A DNA stretch of 64,000 bases from Aquabacterium sp. (GCF_016234775.1 NZ_JACRAH010000049.1:62001-126000); one strand, 5' to 3'. Counted from the stretch's first letter, positions 20,060-29,813 are shown. Made by a program: numbers and translations. Notes: generated by a model from the letters alone, not told the origin.

Positions 20060-21658
20060 CTAGCCTGCCTTGGTTTTCCGTGTCGTTTTGACGGCTGTCT
20101 TGCGCGGCGCCTTCTTGCGTGCCAGCTTCTGGATGTCCTTGTCCGTCACGGTCTTGACCACGGCGTAGCGATCCAGTGTTTCCTGGCGGGCCACGTCGTG
20201 CATCACGATGGGTTGAGGGTAGTCGCGCCCGATCACCACGTCTTCCGCGCAGGCCAGATCTGCAGGGCGGGCCAACCACGGCGCGTGCAGCGCCTGATCG
20301 GGCAGGGCGGCCAGTTCGGGCACATAGCGGCGGATGAACTTGCCCTGTGGGTCGAACTTCTCGCTCTGGTTGATCGGATTGAAGATGCGAAACCACGGTT
20401 GGGCGTCGCAGCCGCTGGAGGCCGCCCACTGCCATCCGCCGTTGTTGGCAGCCAGATCGAAGTCCAGCAGTTTCTCGGCGAAATAAGCCTCACCACGGCG
20501 CCAGTCGATGCCCAGGTCCTTGATCAGGAAACTGGCCACCACCATGCGCAGGCGGTTGTGCATGTAGCCGGTCTGGTTGAGCTGGCGCATGGCCGCGTCC
20601 ACCAGCGGGTAGCCCGTGCGGCCTTCGCACCAGGCTTGAAAGTGCGCCTCGGCCTTGGCGCCGTGCGCCCACTTGATCAGATCGTATTCGCGCTTGTAGG
20701 CCTGGCCCACCACATGCGGGTGGTGAAAGAGGATCTGGTGATAGAAATCGCGCCAGATCAGCTCGGACAGCCAGGTCTGTGCCCCCGTGGAGCCTGCCTT
20801 GGCACGGTCCCAGGCCAGGCCGGCCAACTGGCGGATCGACACGGTGCCAAAGCGCAGGTGGGTGGACAGGTAGCTGGGCCCTTTGACGCCAGGGAAGTTG
20901 CGCGTTTCGTCGTAACGGTCGATGCGGTGCAGGAAATCGTCCAGCAGCGCCTGGGCGCCACTCATCCCGGCAGGCACCTTCAGCGAACCGACCTCCTCGA
21001 AGCCCAAGGCCTTCAGTGTGGGCACCCGGGCTTGACCGATGGGTTGTACTTTGGCTGGAATAGGCGCCAGTTGCGAGCTGAAGCGTTCAATGGGGTAGGG
21101 TTTGACGTAAAAAGGATCAATCTTCTTGAGCCAGGCATTCTTGTAAGGCGTGAATACGCCATAGGGTGAGTCGTTGCCGGTGAGCACCTCGTTGCGCTCG
21201 AAGATCACGTGATCCTTGGAGGTGAACAGGGCCACGCCGATGTCGCTCAGCGGGCCACGCACGTGGGCATCGCGCTCCAGGGCAGCAGGCTCGTCATCGT
21301 GGTTGGCGTACACGGCCTGCACACCAAGTTGCGCAGCCAGCTTGGGGATTTCGACCTTGGCAGCGCCGTGGCGCACGATCAGCCCGGCGGTGGCGCCGCT
21401 GGAGGCCGACGACGTGAGTTGCGCCAGCGGGTGCTGTTGCCCCAGGGCTTCCAACGCTTGATCCAGCTCGATCACGCTGCGGTGGATGAAGTCCACCCGC
21501 CGGTCAAAACGGGGCAATTCGTCCAGGATGTCCGTGTCGAACACGAAGGCGCACCAGACCTTGCGGGCATTTTTCAGAGCGTGATAAAGCGCCGCGTGAT
21601 CCGTGCTGCGCAGATCGCGTCGAAACCAGACGAGGGCGGAATCGAATGTCTGTGTCAT
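20060..21658 (-). CDS. phrB: Deoxyribodipyrimidine photo-lyase
   Basis: A light-driven flavoenzyme that splits cyclobutane pyrimidine dimers. The 532-residue protein starts with ALVWFRRDLRSTDHAAL, the antenna-domain signature of class I photolyases. It has the FAD-binding C-terminal half with RTGYPLVDAAMRQL, NNGGWQWAASSG and PWFRIFNP. Candidate tryptophans of the electron-transfer chain are in ELIWRDFYH, GIDWRRGE and GGWQWAA. The last 25 residues are Lys/Arg-rich, a tail beyond the core that may aid DNA contact. It converges on the diguanylate cyclase gene and is divergent from yqgE. Confidence 0.95.
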   Translation of the reverse strand: MTQTFDSALVWFRRDLRSTDHAALYHALKNARKVWCAFVFDTDILDELPRFDRRVDFIHRSVIELDQALEALGQQHPLAQLTSSASSGATAGLIVRHGAAKVEIPKLAAQLGVQAVYANHDDEPAALERDAHVRGPLSDIGVALFTSKDHVIFERNEVLTGNDSPYGVFTPYKNAWLKKIDPFYVKPYPIERFSSQLAPIPAKVQPIGQARVPTLKALGFEEVGSLKVPAGMSGAQALLDDFLHRIDRYDETRNFPGVKGPSYLSTHLRFGTVSIRQLAGLAWDRAKAGSTGAQTWLSELIWRDFYHQILFHHPHVVGQAYKREYDLIKWAHGAKAEAHFQAWCEGRTGYPLVDAAMRQLNQTGYMHNRLRMVVASFLIKDLGIDWRRGEAYFAEKLLDFDLAANNGGWQWAASSGCDAQPWFRIFNPINQSEKFDPQGKFIRRYVPELAALPDQALHAPWLARPADLACAEDVVIGRDYPQPIVMHDVARQETLDRYAVVKTVTDKDIQKLARKKAPRKTAVKTTRKTKAG

Positions 21659-21754
21659 GTCGGCAGTATCACTTCGTCAGCAAGCACGGGTTGTTGGTAG
21701 GTAAATGCGGGAATCTGCATGAATGCGCGGGGCCGGGGCGTCTAAAATCGCGGG

Positions 21755-22342
21755 ATGTCTACAGGCGCGCCCACTCCCATCAATCTGACCAACCAGTTCC
21801 TCATCGCCATGCCGGGGATGAAAGACGGCAATTTTGCCGGCACGGTGGTCTATATGTGCGAGCACAACGACAAAGGCGCGCTCGGCCTGGTCATCAACAA
21901 GCCGATCGACATCGATCTGCGCAAGCTGTTCGAGAAGGTCGACCTGAGCCTGGAGCGCCCGGATCTGGCCAGCAGGCCGGTGTTTTTCGGTGGACCGGTT
22001 CAGACCGAGCGTGGTTTCGTGCTGCATGAAAGCCTGGATGCCGAAGGTGGCCATTACAACTCCACCTTGAAGATCACCGAGGGCCTGGAGATGACCACTT
22101 CCCGCGACGTGCTGGAGGCGCTCTCCAATGGCGCCGGCCCGCGCAGGGTGTTCATCACCCTGGGCTATTCGGGCTGGAGCGCCGGGCAGCTGGAAGAAGA
22201 ACTCGGTCGCAACGGGTGGCTCAATGTAGACGCCGAGCCCGAGATCATCTTCAACACGCCGGTGGAACAACGCTATGACAAGGCTTTGTCTCTGCTTGGC
22301 ATCGACCGCAACTTCCTGATGGGCGAGGCCGGGCACGCATGA
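21755..22342 (+). CDS. YqgE/AlgH family protein (UPF0301)
   Basis: A 195-residue member of the YqgE/AlgH family, whose biochemical role is not established. Family features are [22 protein letters not shown] at the start, [16 protein letters not shown] and the [16 protein letters not shown] segment. It overlaps the start of ruvX by four bases (ATGA), the conserved yqgE-yqgF pairing of proteobacteria. Confidence 0.93.
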   Translation: MSTGAPTPINLTNQFLIAMPGMKDGNFAGTVVYMCEHNDKGALGLVINKPIDIDLRKLFEKVDLSLERPDLASRPVFFGGPVQTERGFVLHESLDAEGGHYNSTLKITEGLEMTTSRDVLEALSNGAGPRRVFITLGYSGWSAGQLEEELGRNGWLNVDAEPEIIFNTPVEQRYDKALSLLGIDRNFLMGEAGHA

Positions 22343-22746
22343 GCGGCCCCGTCCTGACTTATCTCGCCTTTGACTACGGTCTCAAGCGAGTGGGCGTCGC
22401 CACGGGCAACAGCCTCACGCGCCAGGCCCAGCCGCTGCGCACGATCGCGGCCGAGGGCAAGCCCCGTTTCGAGCAGATCGGCCAGTTGATCGCCGAGTGG
22501 CGCCCGGACGCCCTGGTCATCGGCGTGCCCTTCCACCCCGACGGCGCGGAGCACGACAATACGGTGCGGGCGCGCAAGTTCGGTGGCCAGTTGCGCGGGC
22601 GATTCCACCTGCCTGTGCACGAGGTGGACGAGCGCTACTCGACCACCGAAGCCATCGCCATGGGCGCGCGTGACCTGGATGCGGCCTCGGCTGCCATCTT
22701 GCTGCAACAATATTTCAACGATCATCCCGAGCCATCCGAAAGCTGA
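22339..22746 (+). CDS. ruvX: Putative pre-16S rRNA nuclease / Holliday junction resolvase-like YqgF
   Basis: A 135-residue RNase H-fold protein. [15 protein letters not shown] carries the first catalytic Asp, [10 protein letters not shown] follows, and DERYSTTEA holds the second acidic site. In E. coli YqgF is implicated in 16S rRNA 5'-end maturation. Its start overlaps the yqgE stop and its stop lies 9 bases before pyrR, so it belongs to the same operon. Confidence 0.94.
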   Translation: MSGPVLTYLAFDYGLKRVGVATGNSLTRQAQPLRTIAAEGKPRFEQIGQLIAEWRPDALVIGVPFHPDGAEHDNTVRARKFGGQLRGRFHLPVHEVDERYSTTEAIAMGARDLDAASAAILLQQYFNDHPEPSES

Positions 22747-22755
22747 GAGGCCCCC

Positions 22756-23280
22756 GTGAGCAATCCGTCCCCCGCGCAGAACCACACCCTGCACCTCGAT
22801 GCCGAGGCCTTGTACGACAGCCTGCTGGTGGCCATCCGCCGCATCGTCACACCTGAGACCACGTTGGTCGGCGTCTGGTCGGGCGGCGCCTGGCTGGCCG
22901 AGCGCCTCAACACGGATCTGGGCCTGAAGACGCCGCACGGTGTGATCTCGTCGGCCCTGCATCGCGACGACTACAGCTCGCGCGGCATGAGCGCCACCAA
23001 GGACGCCACCCACCTGCCGTTCGAGGTGGAAGGCCGCCACATCCTGCTGATCGACGATGTGCTCTACACCGGCCGCACCACGCGCGCCGTCATCAACGAA
23101 CTGTTCGACTTCGGCCGCCCCGCCAGCGTGACCCTGGCCGTGCTGGTGGACCGTGGTGGCCGCCAGTTGCCGATCGAGCCTGCCTTGTCTGCCGCCCGCA
23201 TCACGTTGCCAGCCAACGAGCGCGTCTCGCTGGACCGCACGCCCGAAGGCCGTTTCCAATTTCATTTCGAGAGGGTTTGA
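22756..23280 (+). CDS. pyrR: PyrR-type uracil phosphoribosyltransferase / pyr regulator
   Basis: A 174-residue phosphoribosyltransferase-fold protein. The PRPP-binding motif [17 protein letters not shown] and the dimer-loop segment with RDDYSSRG are clear. The start is a GTG at 22756 preceded by GAGAGG. In Firmicutes PyrR is an RNA attenuation regulator; in proteobacteria such as Pseudomonas its regulatory role is less clear, and no attenuator is seen before this operon. It overlaps pyrB by one base (TGATG). Confidence 0.92.
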   Translation: MSNPSPAQNHTLHLDAEALYDSLLVAIRRIVTPETTLVGVWSGGAWLAERLNTDLGLKTPHGVISSALHRDDYSSRGMSATKDATHLPFEVEGRHILLIDDVLYTGRTTRAVINELFDFGRPASVTLAVLVDRGGRQLPIEPALSAARITLPANERVSLDRTPEGRFQFHFERV

Positions 23281-24239
23281 TGTACAAGAACAACCCCCAG
23301 CTCAACAAGCATGGCGAGCTGATCCACCTGCTGTCCACCGAAGGGCTGCCCAAGGCCAACATCCACCAGATCCTGGATACGGCCGAGCAGTTCCTGAGCG
23401 TCAACGAGCGTGAGGTCAAGAAGGTGCCCTTGCTGCGTGGCAAGAGCGTGTTCAACCTGTTCTTCGAGAACAGCACCCGCACCCGCACCACCTTCGAGAT
23501 CGCCGCCAAGCGCCTGAGCGCCGACGTGATCAACCTGGATATCGCGCGTTCATCGGCCTCCAAAGGTGAAAGCCTGCTGGACACCATCGCCAACCTGAGC
23601 GCGATGCAGGCCGACATGTTCATCGTGCGCCACTCCGAATCCGGCGCGCCTTACCTGATCGCGCAGCACGTGGCCCCGCATGTGCACGTGGTCAACGCCG
23701 GTGACGGACGCCACGCGCACCCCACGCAGGCCTTGCTGGACATGTACACGATCCGGCACTTCAAGAAGGACTTCAGCAACCTGACCGTGGCCATCGTGGG
23801 CGACATCGTGCACTCGCGCGTGGCCCGCTCCAACATCCACGCGCTGACCACCTTGGGCGTGCCCGAAGTGCGTGTGGTGGGCCCGCGCACCCTGGTGCCC
23901 GGCGACCTGCGTGAGATGGGCGTGCGCGTGTGCCACAGCATGGAAGAGGGCATCCGCGGCGCGGACGTCATCATCATGCTGCGCCTGCAAAACGAGCGCA
24001 TGTCCGGCGGCATGCTGCCCAGCGCCGGCGAGTTCTTCAAGGAGTTCGGCCTGACCGAATCCAAGCTGGCCCTGGCCAAGCCCGATGCCATCGTGATGCA
24101 CCCGGGCCCGATCAACCGAGGCGTCGAGATCGACTCGGCGGTGGCCGATGGCAAGCAAAGCGTGATCCTGCCCCAGGTGACCTTCGGTATCGCGGTCCGC
24201 ATGGCCGTCATGTCCATCATCGCTGGCAACGAGGCTTGA
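23280..24239 (+). CDS. pyrB: Aspartate carbamoyltransferase catalytic subunit
   Basis: PyrB condenses carbamoyl phosphate with aspartate, the committed step of pyrimidine synthesis. The 319-residue protein has the carbamoyl-phosphate site [13 protein letters not shown], the [11 protein letters not shown] segment, and MHPGPINRG. The ATG at 23280 shares its A with the pyrR TGA stop, indicating translational coupling. No pyrI regulatory subunit is present; the PyrC'-like partner encoded next is the expected alternative. Confidence 0.97.
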   Translation: MYKNNPQLNKHGELIHLLSTEGLPKANIHQILDTAEQFLSVNEREVKKVPLLRGKSVFNLFFENSTRTRTTFEIAAKRLSADVINLDIARSSASKGESLLDTIANLSAMQADMFIVRHSESGAPYLIAQHVAPHVHVVNAGDGRHAHPTQALLDMYTIRHFKKDFSNLTVAIVGDIVHSRVARSNIHALTTLGVPEVRVVGPRTLVPGDLREMGVRVCHSMEEGIRGADVIIMLRLQNERMSGGMLPSAGEFFKEFGLTESKLALAKPDAIVMHPGPINRGVEIDSAVADGKQSVILPQVTFGIAVRMAVMSIIAGNEA

Positions 24240-24246
24240 ACAAACC

Positions 24247-25590
24247 ATGAAGATCCTCATCAAGAACGGCCGCCTGGTCGACCCCGCTTCCGGCCTGGAT
24301 CAAGTCGGTGACCTGGCCATCACATCCGGGCGCATCAGCGCCATCGGCAACGTCAACAGCGACTTCGCCCCTGACCGCGTCATCGATGCCTCCAACATGA
24401 TCGTGGCCCCTGGTCTGGTGGACCTGGCGGCGCGCCTCAAGGAGCCTGGCCACGAACACGAAGGCATGCTGGAGTCCGAACTGGCTGCCGCTGCGGCCGG
24501 TGGCGTGACCAGCGTGGTCTGCCTGCCCGACACTGACCCGACGCTGGACGAGCCCGGCCTGGTGGAGATGCTCAAGCTGCGTGCTCGCAAGCTCAGCCGC
24601 TGCCGCCTGTTCCCGCTGGGCGCGCTGACACGAGGCCTTAAGGGCGAGACGCTCACCGAGATGGCCGAGCTGCATGAAGCCGGCTGCGTGGGTTACTCGC
24701 AAGCTGAAGTGCCCATCAAGGACACGCAGGTGCTGCAACGCGCGCTGCAATATGCCTCGACCTTCGGCTACACCGTCTGGCTGCGCCCACTGGATGCCTG
24801 GCTGGGCAAGGGTGTGGCCGCCAGCGGCTCCGTGGCCACGCGCCTGGGGCTGTCCGGCGTGCCGGTTGCCGCTGAAACCATTGCGCTCAACACCATCATC
24901 GAACTGGTGCGCGCTACCGGTGCCCGCGTGCACCTGTGCCGCATCTCCAGTGCGCAAGGTGTCGAGCTGATCCGTCAGGCCAAGGCCCAGGGCCTGCCCA
25001 TCACGGCGGACGTGAGCATCAACTCCCTGCTGCTGACCGATGTCGACATCGGTTACTTCAACTCCGCCATGCGCCTGACGCCGCCACTGCGCCAGGGCCG
25101 CGATCGTGATGCGCTCCAGGCCGGCCTGCTCGACGGCACGCTGGACGCACTGGTGTCCGACCACACGCCGGTGGACGAAGACGAAAAGACCTTGCCTTTC
25201 GGTGAGGCCGAACCTGGTGCCACCGGGCTGGAGTTGTTGCTGAGCCTGGCCCTCAAGTGGTCCGGCGCCGATCAAGGTGACAAGCCGGCGCCTGACAAGC
25301 TGCGCCGCGCGCTGTCGGTCGTCACGCAAGGCCCCGTGAAGGTGTTGGGTGATGCCTTGGGCTCGCTGTCGTCCAGCGCAGGCCGTCTGGTGGCCGGTGG
25401 TGTGGCCGACGTGGTGGTGTTCGACCCCGCAGCCCGCTGGATCGTCGAGCCTTCCGCACTGGTCAGCCAGGGCAAGCACACACCCTTTGCCTTCAGCTCG
25501 ACCGGGTTCGAGCTGGTGGGGCGCGTGCAACTGACCCTGGTGGCAGGGCAGGTGGCCCACGAGGCAGAGCCCCAAAGCGCTGCTGCATGA
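24247..25590 (+). CDS. pyrC': Dihydroorotase-like protein, probably inactive PyrC' subunit of the aspartate transcarbamoylase complex
   Basis: A 447-residue amidohydrolase-fold protein annotated by similarity as dihydroorotase. The metal-binding HxH that follows the PGLVD strand in active enzymes is replaced: it reads APGLVDLAARLKEPG. The TPHH metal site is replaced by ADVSINSLLLT. SDHTPVDEDEK keeps one Asp-His pair. Loss of several metal ligands fits PyrC' of Pseudomonas, a catalytically dead dihydroorotase needed to assemble and activate PyrB. It lies 7 bases after pyrB and overlaps the acyltransferase start by four bases. A genuine dihydroorotase must then be encoded elsewhere. Confidence 0.9.
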   Translation: MKILIKNGRLVDPASGLDQVGDLAITSGRISAIGNVNSDFAPDRVIDASNMIVAPGLVDLAARLKEPGHEHEGMLESELAAAAAGGVTSVVCLPDTDPTLDEPGLVEMLKLRARKLSRCRLFPLGALTRGLKGETLTEMAELHEAGCVGYSQAEVPIKDTQVLQRALQYASTFGYTVWLRPLDAWLGKGVAASGSVATRLGLSGVPVAAETIALNTIIELVRATGARVHLCRISSAQGVELIRQAKAQGLPITADVSINSLLLTDVDIGYFNSAMRLTPPLRQGRDRDALQAGLLDGTLDALVSDHTPVDEDEKTLPFGEAEPGATGLELLLSLALKWSGADQGDKPAPDKLRRALSVVTQGPVKVLGDALGSLSSSAGRLVAGGVADVVVFDPAARWIVEPSALVSQGKHTPFAFSSTGFELVGRVQLTLVAGQVAHEAEPQSAAA

Positions 25591-26381
25591 GCGCGGCCCT
25601 GGGGGAGCGCTCGCCTGGCCCTTCCGGGCTGGGTTTGATCGTTGCCGTGCCGCTGGCATCGTGGCGCCTGCTGCGCGTGCTGCTGCACGTGCTGGTGGGC
25701 TATGTGCGCTCCTATGTGATCTGGCCCGGGCTGGACGAACAGGGCTGGCATGAGGAGACCAGCAACTGGTCCCGCCAGTTGTTGTGCATCCTGGGCATCC
25801 GCCTGGAGGTGCAAGGCCAGGCACGGCCGGGCGCCAAGCTGGTGGTGGCCAACCACGTGTCCTGGCTGGATATCGTGGCCATCAATTCTGTGGTGCCGTC
25901 GCGCTTTGTTTCCAAGGCCGAAGTGGCGAAATGGCCCTTGATTGGTCGCATGGTGACGACGGCCGGCACGCTGTACCTGGTCCGCGAGCGCCGGCGGGAT
26001 GCCATGCGCGTGCTGGGTCTGATGTCCCAGGCGATGAGGGAAGGGCACACCGTGGCCGTATTCCCCGAAGGCACCACGGGTGATGGGCACGAGGTGATGC
26101 ATTTCCACGCCAACCTGTTACAGGCTGCCATCGATGCACCGGCCCCCGTGCAACCGCTTGTGTTGCGTTATAGCGACCCTCAGCACGCTGTCAGCCCGAT
26201 CGCGGCCTATGTGGGCGACACCACACTGATGCAATCCTTGTGGTGGATCGTCACCGCCAGGGGGCTGTGCGTGCATGCCCGGATCCTGCCATTGCAGGCC
26301 GTCACCCACGCAGACAGGCGCGCTTTGGCCGAGTTGTTACAGGCCCAGGTGGCTGAATCTCTGAAGGCTTTGAATCACTAA
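25587..26381 (+). CDS. plsC: 1-acyl-sn-glycerol-3-phosphate acyltransferase family protein
   Basis: A 264-residue PlsC-family acyltransferase of membrane phospholipid synthesis. Block I is NHVSWLD (HX4D catalytic pair) near residue 90 and block III is FPEGTTGDG near residue 157. A hydrophobic N-terminal stretch (LGLIVAVPLASWRLLRVLL) should anchor it in the inner membrane. It overlaps pyrC' by ATGA and ends the pyr operon. Specificity for lysophosphatidate or for other acyl acceptors such as ornithine lipids cannot be told from sequence. Confidence 0.88.
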   Translation: MSAALGERSPGPSGLGLIVAVPLASWRLLRVLLHVLVGYVRSYVIWPGLDEQGWHEETSNWSRQLLCILGIRLEVQGQARPGAKLVVANHVSWLDIVAINSVVPSRFVSKAEVAKWPLIGRMVTTAGTLYLVRERRRDAMRVLGLMSQAMREGHTVAVFPEGTTGDGHEVMHFHANLLQAAIDAPAPVQPLVLRYSDPQHAVSPIAAYVGDTTLMQSLWWIVTARGLCVHARILPLQAVTHADRRALAELLQAQVAESLKALNH

Positions 26382-26383
26382 TT

Positions 26384-26407
26384 CGTGCAATAGTGAAAAA
26401 TTGCACG
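26384..26407. repeat. Perfect 8-bp inverted repeat between the acyltransferase and porin genes
   Basis: CGTGCAAT at 26384-26391 and ATTGCACG at 26400-26407 are exact inverted repeats with an 8-base A-rich loop, three bases after the acyltransferase stop. No T-run follows, so it is a weak terminator candidate; an operator for the porin gene 170 bases downstream is the alternative. The rest of the 198-base gap shows no clear promoter. Confidence 0.4.
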
Positions 26408-26579
26408 TTGCGATACACCTTATTCAGGGGATAGGTGTCAAGTGGTAACACTACTCTGACGACAACCGCCAAGCCCTTAGGCAAAGTGGTCGCGCATTCG
26501 GACATACAGCCGATACCAAAAGCATCAGGTGGATCAGTCCGAATTGGCGTCCCGTCAACCCTGTTGAGGAGTCCCTCCT

Positions 26580-27953
26580 ATGTCAGAGAAAAAACTTCGG
26601 CGCCTACCATTGGCGGCCGCAGCTTTGGTCGCCTGTATGAGCGCCCAGGCTGACTACCAGTCGCCTGATGGCAACTTCCGATTGTCTGGTTTTGGTACCT
26701 TGGGTGTTGCGCGCAGCAGCACCAACGAGGTTGGCTTTAACTACCTTGGTCAAGGTGGCGGTGCGGGCACCACGCCCAACCCCAATCCGGATAGCAAGCT
26801 CGCTGTACAGGGAACATATAAGGTTACACCTGCGGTTTCGTTCACGACGCAGATCATGACGAAATACGATGCGTTCGGGAGTTACGAGCCAAAGGTTGAT
26901 TGGGCCTTTGCCAAGTGGCAAGCCTTGCCTGCCTTGACGCTCCGCGGTGGTCGCATGGGGGGGCCATTTTTCATGATCTCGGATTTCCGTGACGTGGGCT
27001 ACGCGAACACGGCGATCCGACCTGCACTAGACGTCTATGCTCAGGTCCCTGTGAGTCAGTTCGAGGGCGCTGATGCAACTTATCAGACGAACCTGGGCTC
27101 GGCAACGCTCAATGCGACGGTTTACGCGGGTGACTCCAAGGCCGACTATGCCTCAGCACGGAAGAAGCAAGGTCAGCCTCTGGCTCCCTCTGAATTTACT
27201 CTCAGTGGCTTGCATGGCCTCAACCTGTCAGCCGAACTCGACAACGGTTTGACATTCCGCGTGGGCAAGAGCAAAGGCAAAGTCACGGTCCAGTCTCCCA
27301 GCATGGACCAGTTGGTTGCCGCAACAGGACCTGGCGGGCCATTGGCGGCGATACCGGGCTTGGCTGCTCAGGTCAATCAATCTGTCGTTGTGCAAGACAA
27401 TGGAATTTCCTTCACGGGCTTTGGTGTTGCGTACGATCAAGACAACTGGGTGATCAGTGCGGAGTACACCAAGCGTCGTTCTGAGAAGTTCATCTCTAGC
27501 ACAACGGGCTGGTATGGCAATGTAGGTTACCGAGTTGGAAAGTTCACGCCATTCGTTGGTTTATCTCGTCTGTCCGTGGATCGGATTACCGGTAATGCTG
27601 TGACGGCACCGTACTCTGCAGCGCAACTTGCGGCGTTGGCGGCGGGCTTGCCTGGCACGCTTGCCCAATACACGGGTGCGTTGACCGCGAACGGGGGGGC
27701 GGCTCAGGTCAGCACTGGGGTTCAAGCGCTCTTGGATACGCAAAAGCTCGCCCAGCGGACCACGACTCTCGGGTTTAGATGGGATGCCGCCGCGAACGTT
27801 GACGTGAAAGTCCAGTGGGACCATGTCACCAAGCCCGCAGGTTCCTACGGTTTGTTCTTCACTGAAGATCCGTATGACAGCAAAGCGACCACCTTCCGAG
27901 ATAGTTCACGCAGGGTCAATATTTTGTCCCTTGCTGTGGACGTTGTGTTCTGA
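26580..27953 (+). CDS. Outer-membrane beta-barrel (porin-like) protein
   Basis: A 457-residue exported protein. A signal peptide (RRLPLAAAALVACMSAQA) is followed by a mature chain rich in alternating hydrophobic/polar segments and aromatic girdle residues. It ends in Phe (LAVDVVF), the C-terminal signature used by the outer-membrane assembly machinery. There is no match to the trimeric general porins of Burkholderiales that I can name. Codon use is visibly less GC-rich than in neighbouring genes. The next gene encodes a small phosphate-binding-protein-like protein, so transport of an anion such as phosphate is a reasonable guess only. Confidence 0.75.
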   Translation: MSEKKLRRLPLAAAALVACMSAQADYQSPDGNFRLSGFGTLGVARSSTNEVGFNYLGQGGGAGTTPNPNPDSKLAVQGTYKVTPAVSFTTQIMTKYDAFGSYEPKVDWAFAKWQALPALTLRGGRMGGPFFMISDFRDVGYANTAIRPALDVYAQVPVSQFEGADATYQTNLGSATLNATVYAGDSKADYASARKKQGQPLAPSEFTLSGLHGLNLSAELDNGLTFRVGKSKGKVTVQSPSMDQLVAATGPGGPLAAIPGLAAQVNQSVVVQDNGISFTGFGVAYDQDNWVISAEYTKRRSEKFISSTTGWYGNVGYRVGKFTPFVGLSRLSVDRITGNAVTAPYSAAQLAALAAGLPGTLAQYTGALTANGGAAQVSTGVQALLDTQKLAQRTTTLGFRWDAAANVDVKVQWDHVTKPAGSYGLFFTEDPYDSKATTFRDSSRRVNILSLAVDVVF

Positions 27954-27970
27954 ACGGAAGGGAGCATCAC

Positions 27971-28402
27971 ATGAAACTCAAGCACACCCTTCAAGCCGCC
28001 GCCGCAGTTGCACTTCTGACCCTGGCTCAAGCAGCCAGCGCGCAGGTCGCTGTGATCGTCAACCCCAAGAGCTCGCTGGCCTCGATGACGCCACAGGAGG
28101 CCGCTGCCATCTTCCTGGGTAAAACGTCGACCTTGCCGACTGGCCAGACTGCGGTTCCCGCAGACTTGCCTGAATCCGCCACGGCACGCGACATGTTCTA
28201 CAGCAAGGCTGCAGGCAAATCGTCCGCACAGGTGAAAGCCACTTGGGCGCGTCTGACCTTCTCTGGTAAGGCCACGCCTCCCAAGGAAGTGCCGACTGCC
28301 GCTGACGTGAAGAAGCACGTGGCCTCCAACGTGGATGCCATCGGCTACATCGAAAAGTCTGCAGTGGATAGCACGGTCAAAGTTGTTCTGACCGTGGAAT
28401 AA
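27971..28402 (+). CDS. Small periplasmic PstS-like (PBP-type) protein
   Basis: A 143-residue secreted protein with a clean signal peptide (AAAVALLTLAQAASAQ). The mature part, VAVIVNPKSSLASMTPQEAAAIFLGK and later VKKHVASNVDAIGYIEKS, resembles one lobe of phosphate-ABC-transporter binding proteins, where the final segment is the GAIGY-type strand. At about 120 mature residues it is far shorter than PstS (about 320), so it is a single-lobe relative. It is 17 bases after the porin-like gene and probably cotranscribed with it. A ligand is not established. Confidence 0.75.
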   Translation: MKLKHTLQAAAAVALLTLAQAASAQVAVIVNPKSSLASMTPQEAAAIFLGKTSTLPTGQTAVPADLPESATARDMFYSKAAGKSSAQVKATWARLTFSGKATPPKEVPTAADVKKHVASNVDAIGYIEKSAVDSTVKVVLTVE

Positions 28403-28518
28403 GTCTCTCCAGGCAAGGGTTGTCACGCGATCACTCGTGTGGCAACCCTTTATTGTTTCTGGACAAAGACAAATTCCTGGGGACCTCTACAATCTCGCGT
28501 CCCGTTGAAAGGTCCCTG

Positions 28519-29745
28519 ATGTTTTCTTCCGAGTTTTTCGGGTCGCTGCATGATGCACTCGTGCAATGGGCGATCCAAGGTCTGACAGACGCCAGCTGGT
28601 GGCAAATTATTGCCTATACCCTGGTTCTGACGCATATCACCATTGCATCTGTCACGATCTTCCTTCATCGTGCTCAGGCGCACCGCGCCCTTGAGTTGCA
28701 CGCCATCCCTTCTCATTTCTTCCGTTTCTGGCTGTGGCTGACCACCAGCACGGTCACCAAGCAATGGGTGTCGGTGCACCGCAAGCACCACGCCAAGTGC
28801 GAAACCGAAGAAGATCCTCACAGCCCGGTGACCCGTGGCATCAAAAAAGTGCTGTTGGAGGGCCGCGAGCTGTATCGCGACGAGTCCATGAAGGCCGAGA
28901 CGCTCAAGAAGTACGGCCACGGCACGCCCGATGACTGGCTGGAGCGCAAGCTGTATACCCCGCGCAATAACTGGGGCCCCATTGCCATGCTGCTGATCGA
29001 TCTGGCCCTGTTTGGCGCCATCGGCATCACCGTGTGGGCTGTTCAGATGCTGTGGATCCCCATCATGGCCGCTGGCGTGATCAACGGCATCGGTCACTTC
29101 TGGGGTTACCGCAACTTCGAAGCGCCTGACGCCTCCACCAACATCTCCCCTTGGGGCATCCTCATCGGTGGTGAAGAGTTGCACAACAACCATCACACCT
29201 ATCCCACATCGGCCAAGCTGTCGGTCAAACCCTACGAGTTCGACATTGGCTGGGGTTACATCCGTGGCCTGGAACTGCTGGGTCTGGCCAAGGTTCGCAA
29301 GACGCCACCCCGTCTGCAACTGGGAGACATCAAGCCCGTGGCTGATGCCAAGACCCTGGAAGCCATCGTGGCCAACCGCTATGAACTGATGGCCCGTTAC
29401 GCCAATGAGGTGCGTCTGGCTTGCTCGGTTGAAGTGGCACGCCTGAAGGCCAGCGGTCAGGTATCTGCCGCCAATCAGTTGCTGCGTGCGCGCAAATGGA
29501 TGCACCGCGATGCCGACAAGCTGCCTGCCGGCATGCAGCAGGAAGTCGATCAGGCGCGTGCAGCCAATCCTCAGCTGGACAAGCTCCTGGCCATGCGTGA
29601 AGAGCTGCGTACCCTGTGGACACGCACGAACGTGTCTGCTGAGCAACTTGTGGTCGAGCTGCAGGCCTGGTGTCAGCGCGCCGAAGCCAGTGGCATCGCC
29701 GCCCTGCAGGACTTCTCTCGCAAACTGCGTGCAGCCCATGCCTGA
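28519..29745 (+). CDS. Membrane fatty-acid desaturase (DesA/acyl-CoA desaturase family)
   Basis: A di-iron membrane desaturase of 408 residues. Three histidine boxes are present: HRAQAHR near residue 50, HRKHH near 88 and HNNHH near 222. Hydrophobic spans are LVLTHITIASVTIFL and IAMLLIDLALFGAIGITV. The frame is open further upstream, but the ATG at 28519 with GAAAGG ahead matches the family. A helical C-terminal tail of about 140 residues lies beyond the catalytic core. It likely introduces a cis double bond into acyl chains, tuning membrane fluidity. A strong terminator follows. Confidence 0.9.
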   Translation: MFSSEFFGSLHDALVQWAIQGLTDASWWQIIAYTLVLTHITIASVTIFLHRAQAHRALELHAIPSHFFRFWLWLTTSTVTKQWVSVHRKHHAKCETEEDPHSPVTRGIKKVLLEGRELYRDESMKAETLKKYGHGTPDDWLERKLYTPRNNWGPIAMLLIDLALFGAIGITVWAVQMLWIPIMAAGVINGIGHFWGYRNFEAPDASTNISPWGILIGGEELHNNHHTYPTSAKLSVKPYEFDIGWGYIRGLELLGLAKVRKTPPRLQLGDIKPVADAKTLEAIVANRYELMARYANEVRLACSVEVARLKASGQVSAANQLLRARKWMHRDADKLPAGMQQEVDQARAANPQLDKLLAMREELRTLWTRTNVSAEQLVVELQAWCQRAEASGIAALQDFSRKLRAAHA

Positions 29746-29781
29746 TGCTGCTTGCGCCAGCCTGGCTGGCGTGTAAGGTCA

Positions 29782-29813
29782 AAAGCGTGCCTCTCGATGG
29801 CACGCTTTTTTTT
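29782..29813 (+). terminator. Rho-independent terminator after the desaturase gene
   Basis: AAAGCGTGCC and GGCACGCTTT pair perfectly over ten bases around a seven-base loop, followed by a run of T. It lies 36 bases after the desaturase stop. Confidence 0.9.
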
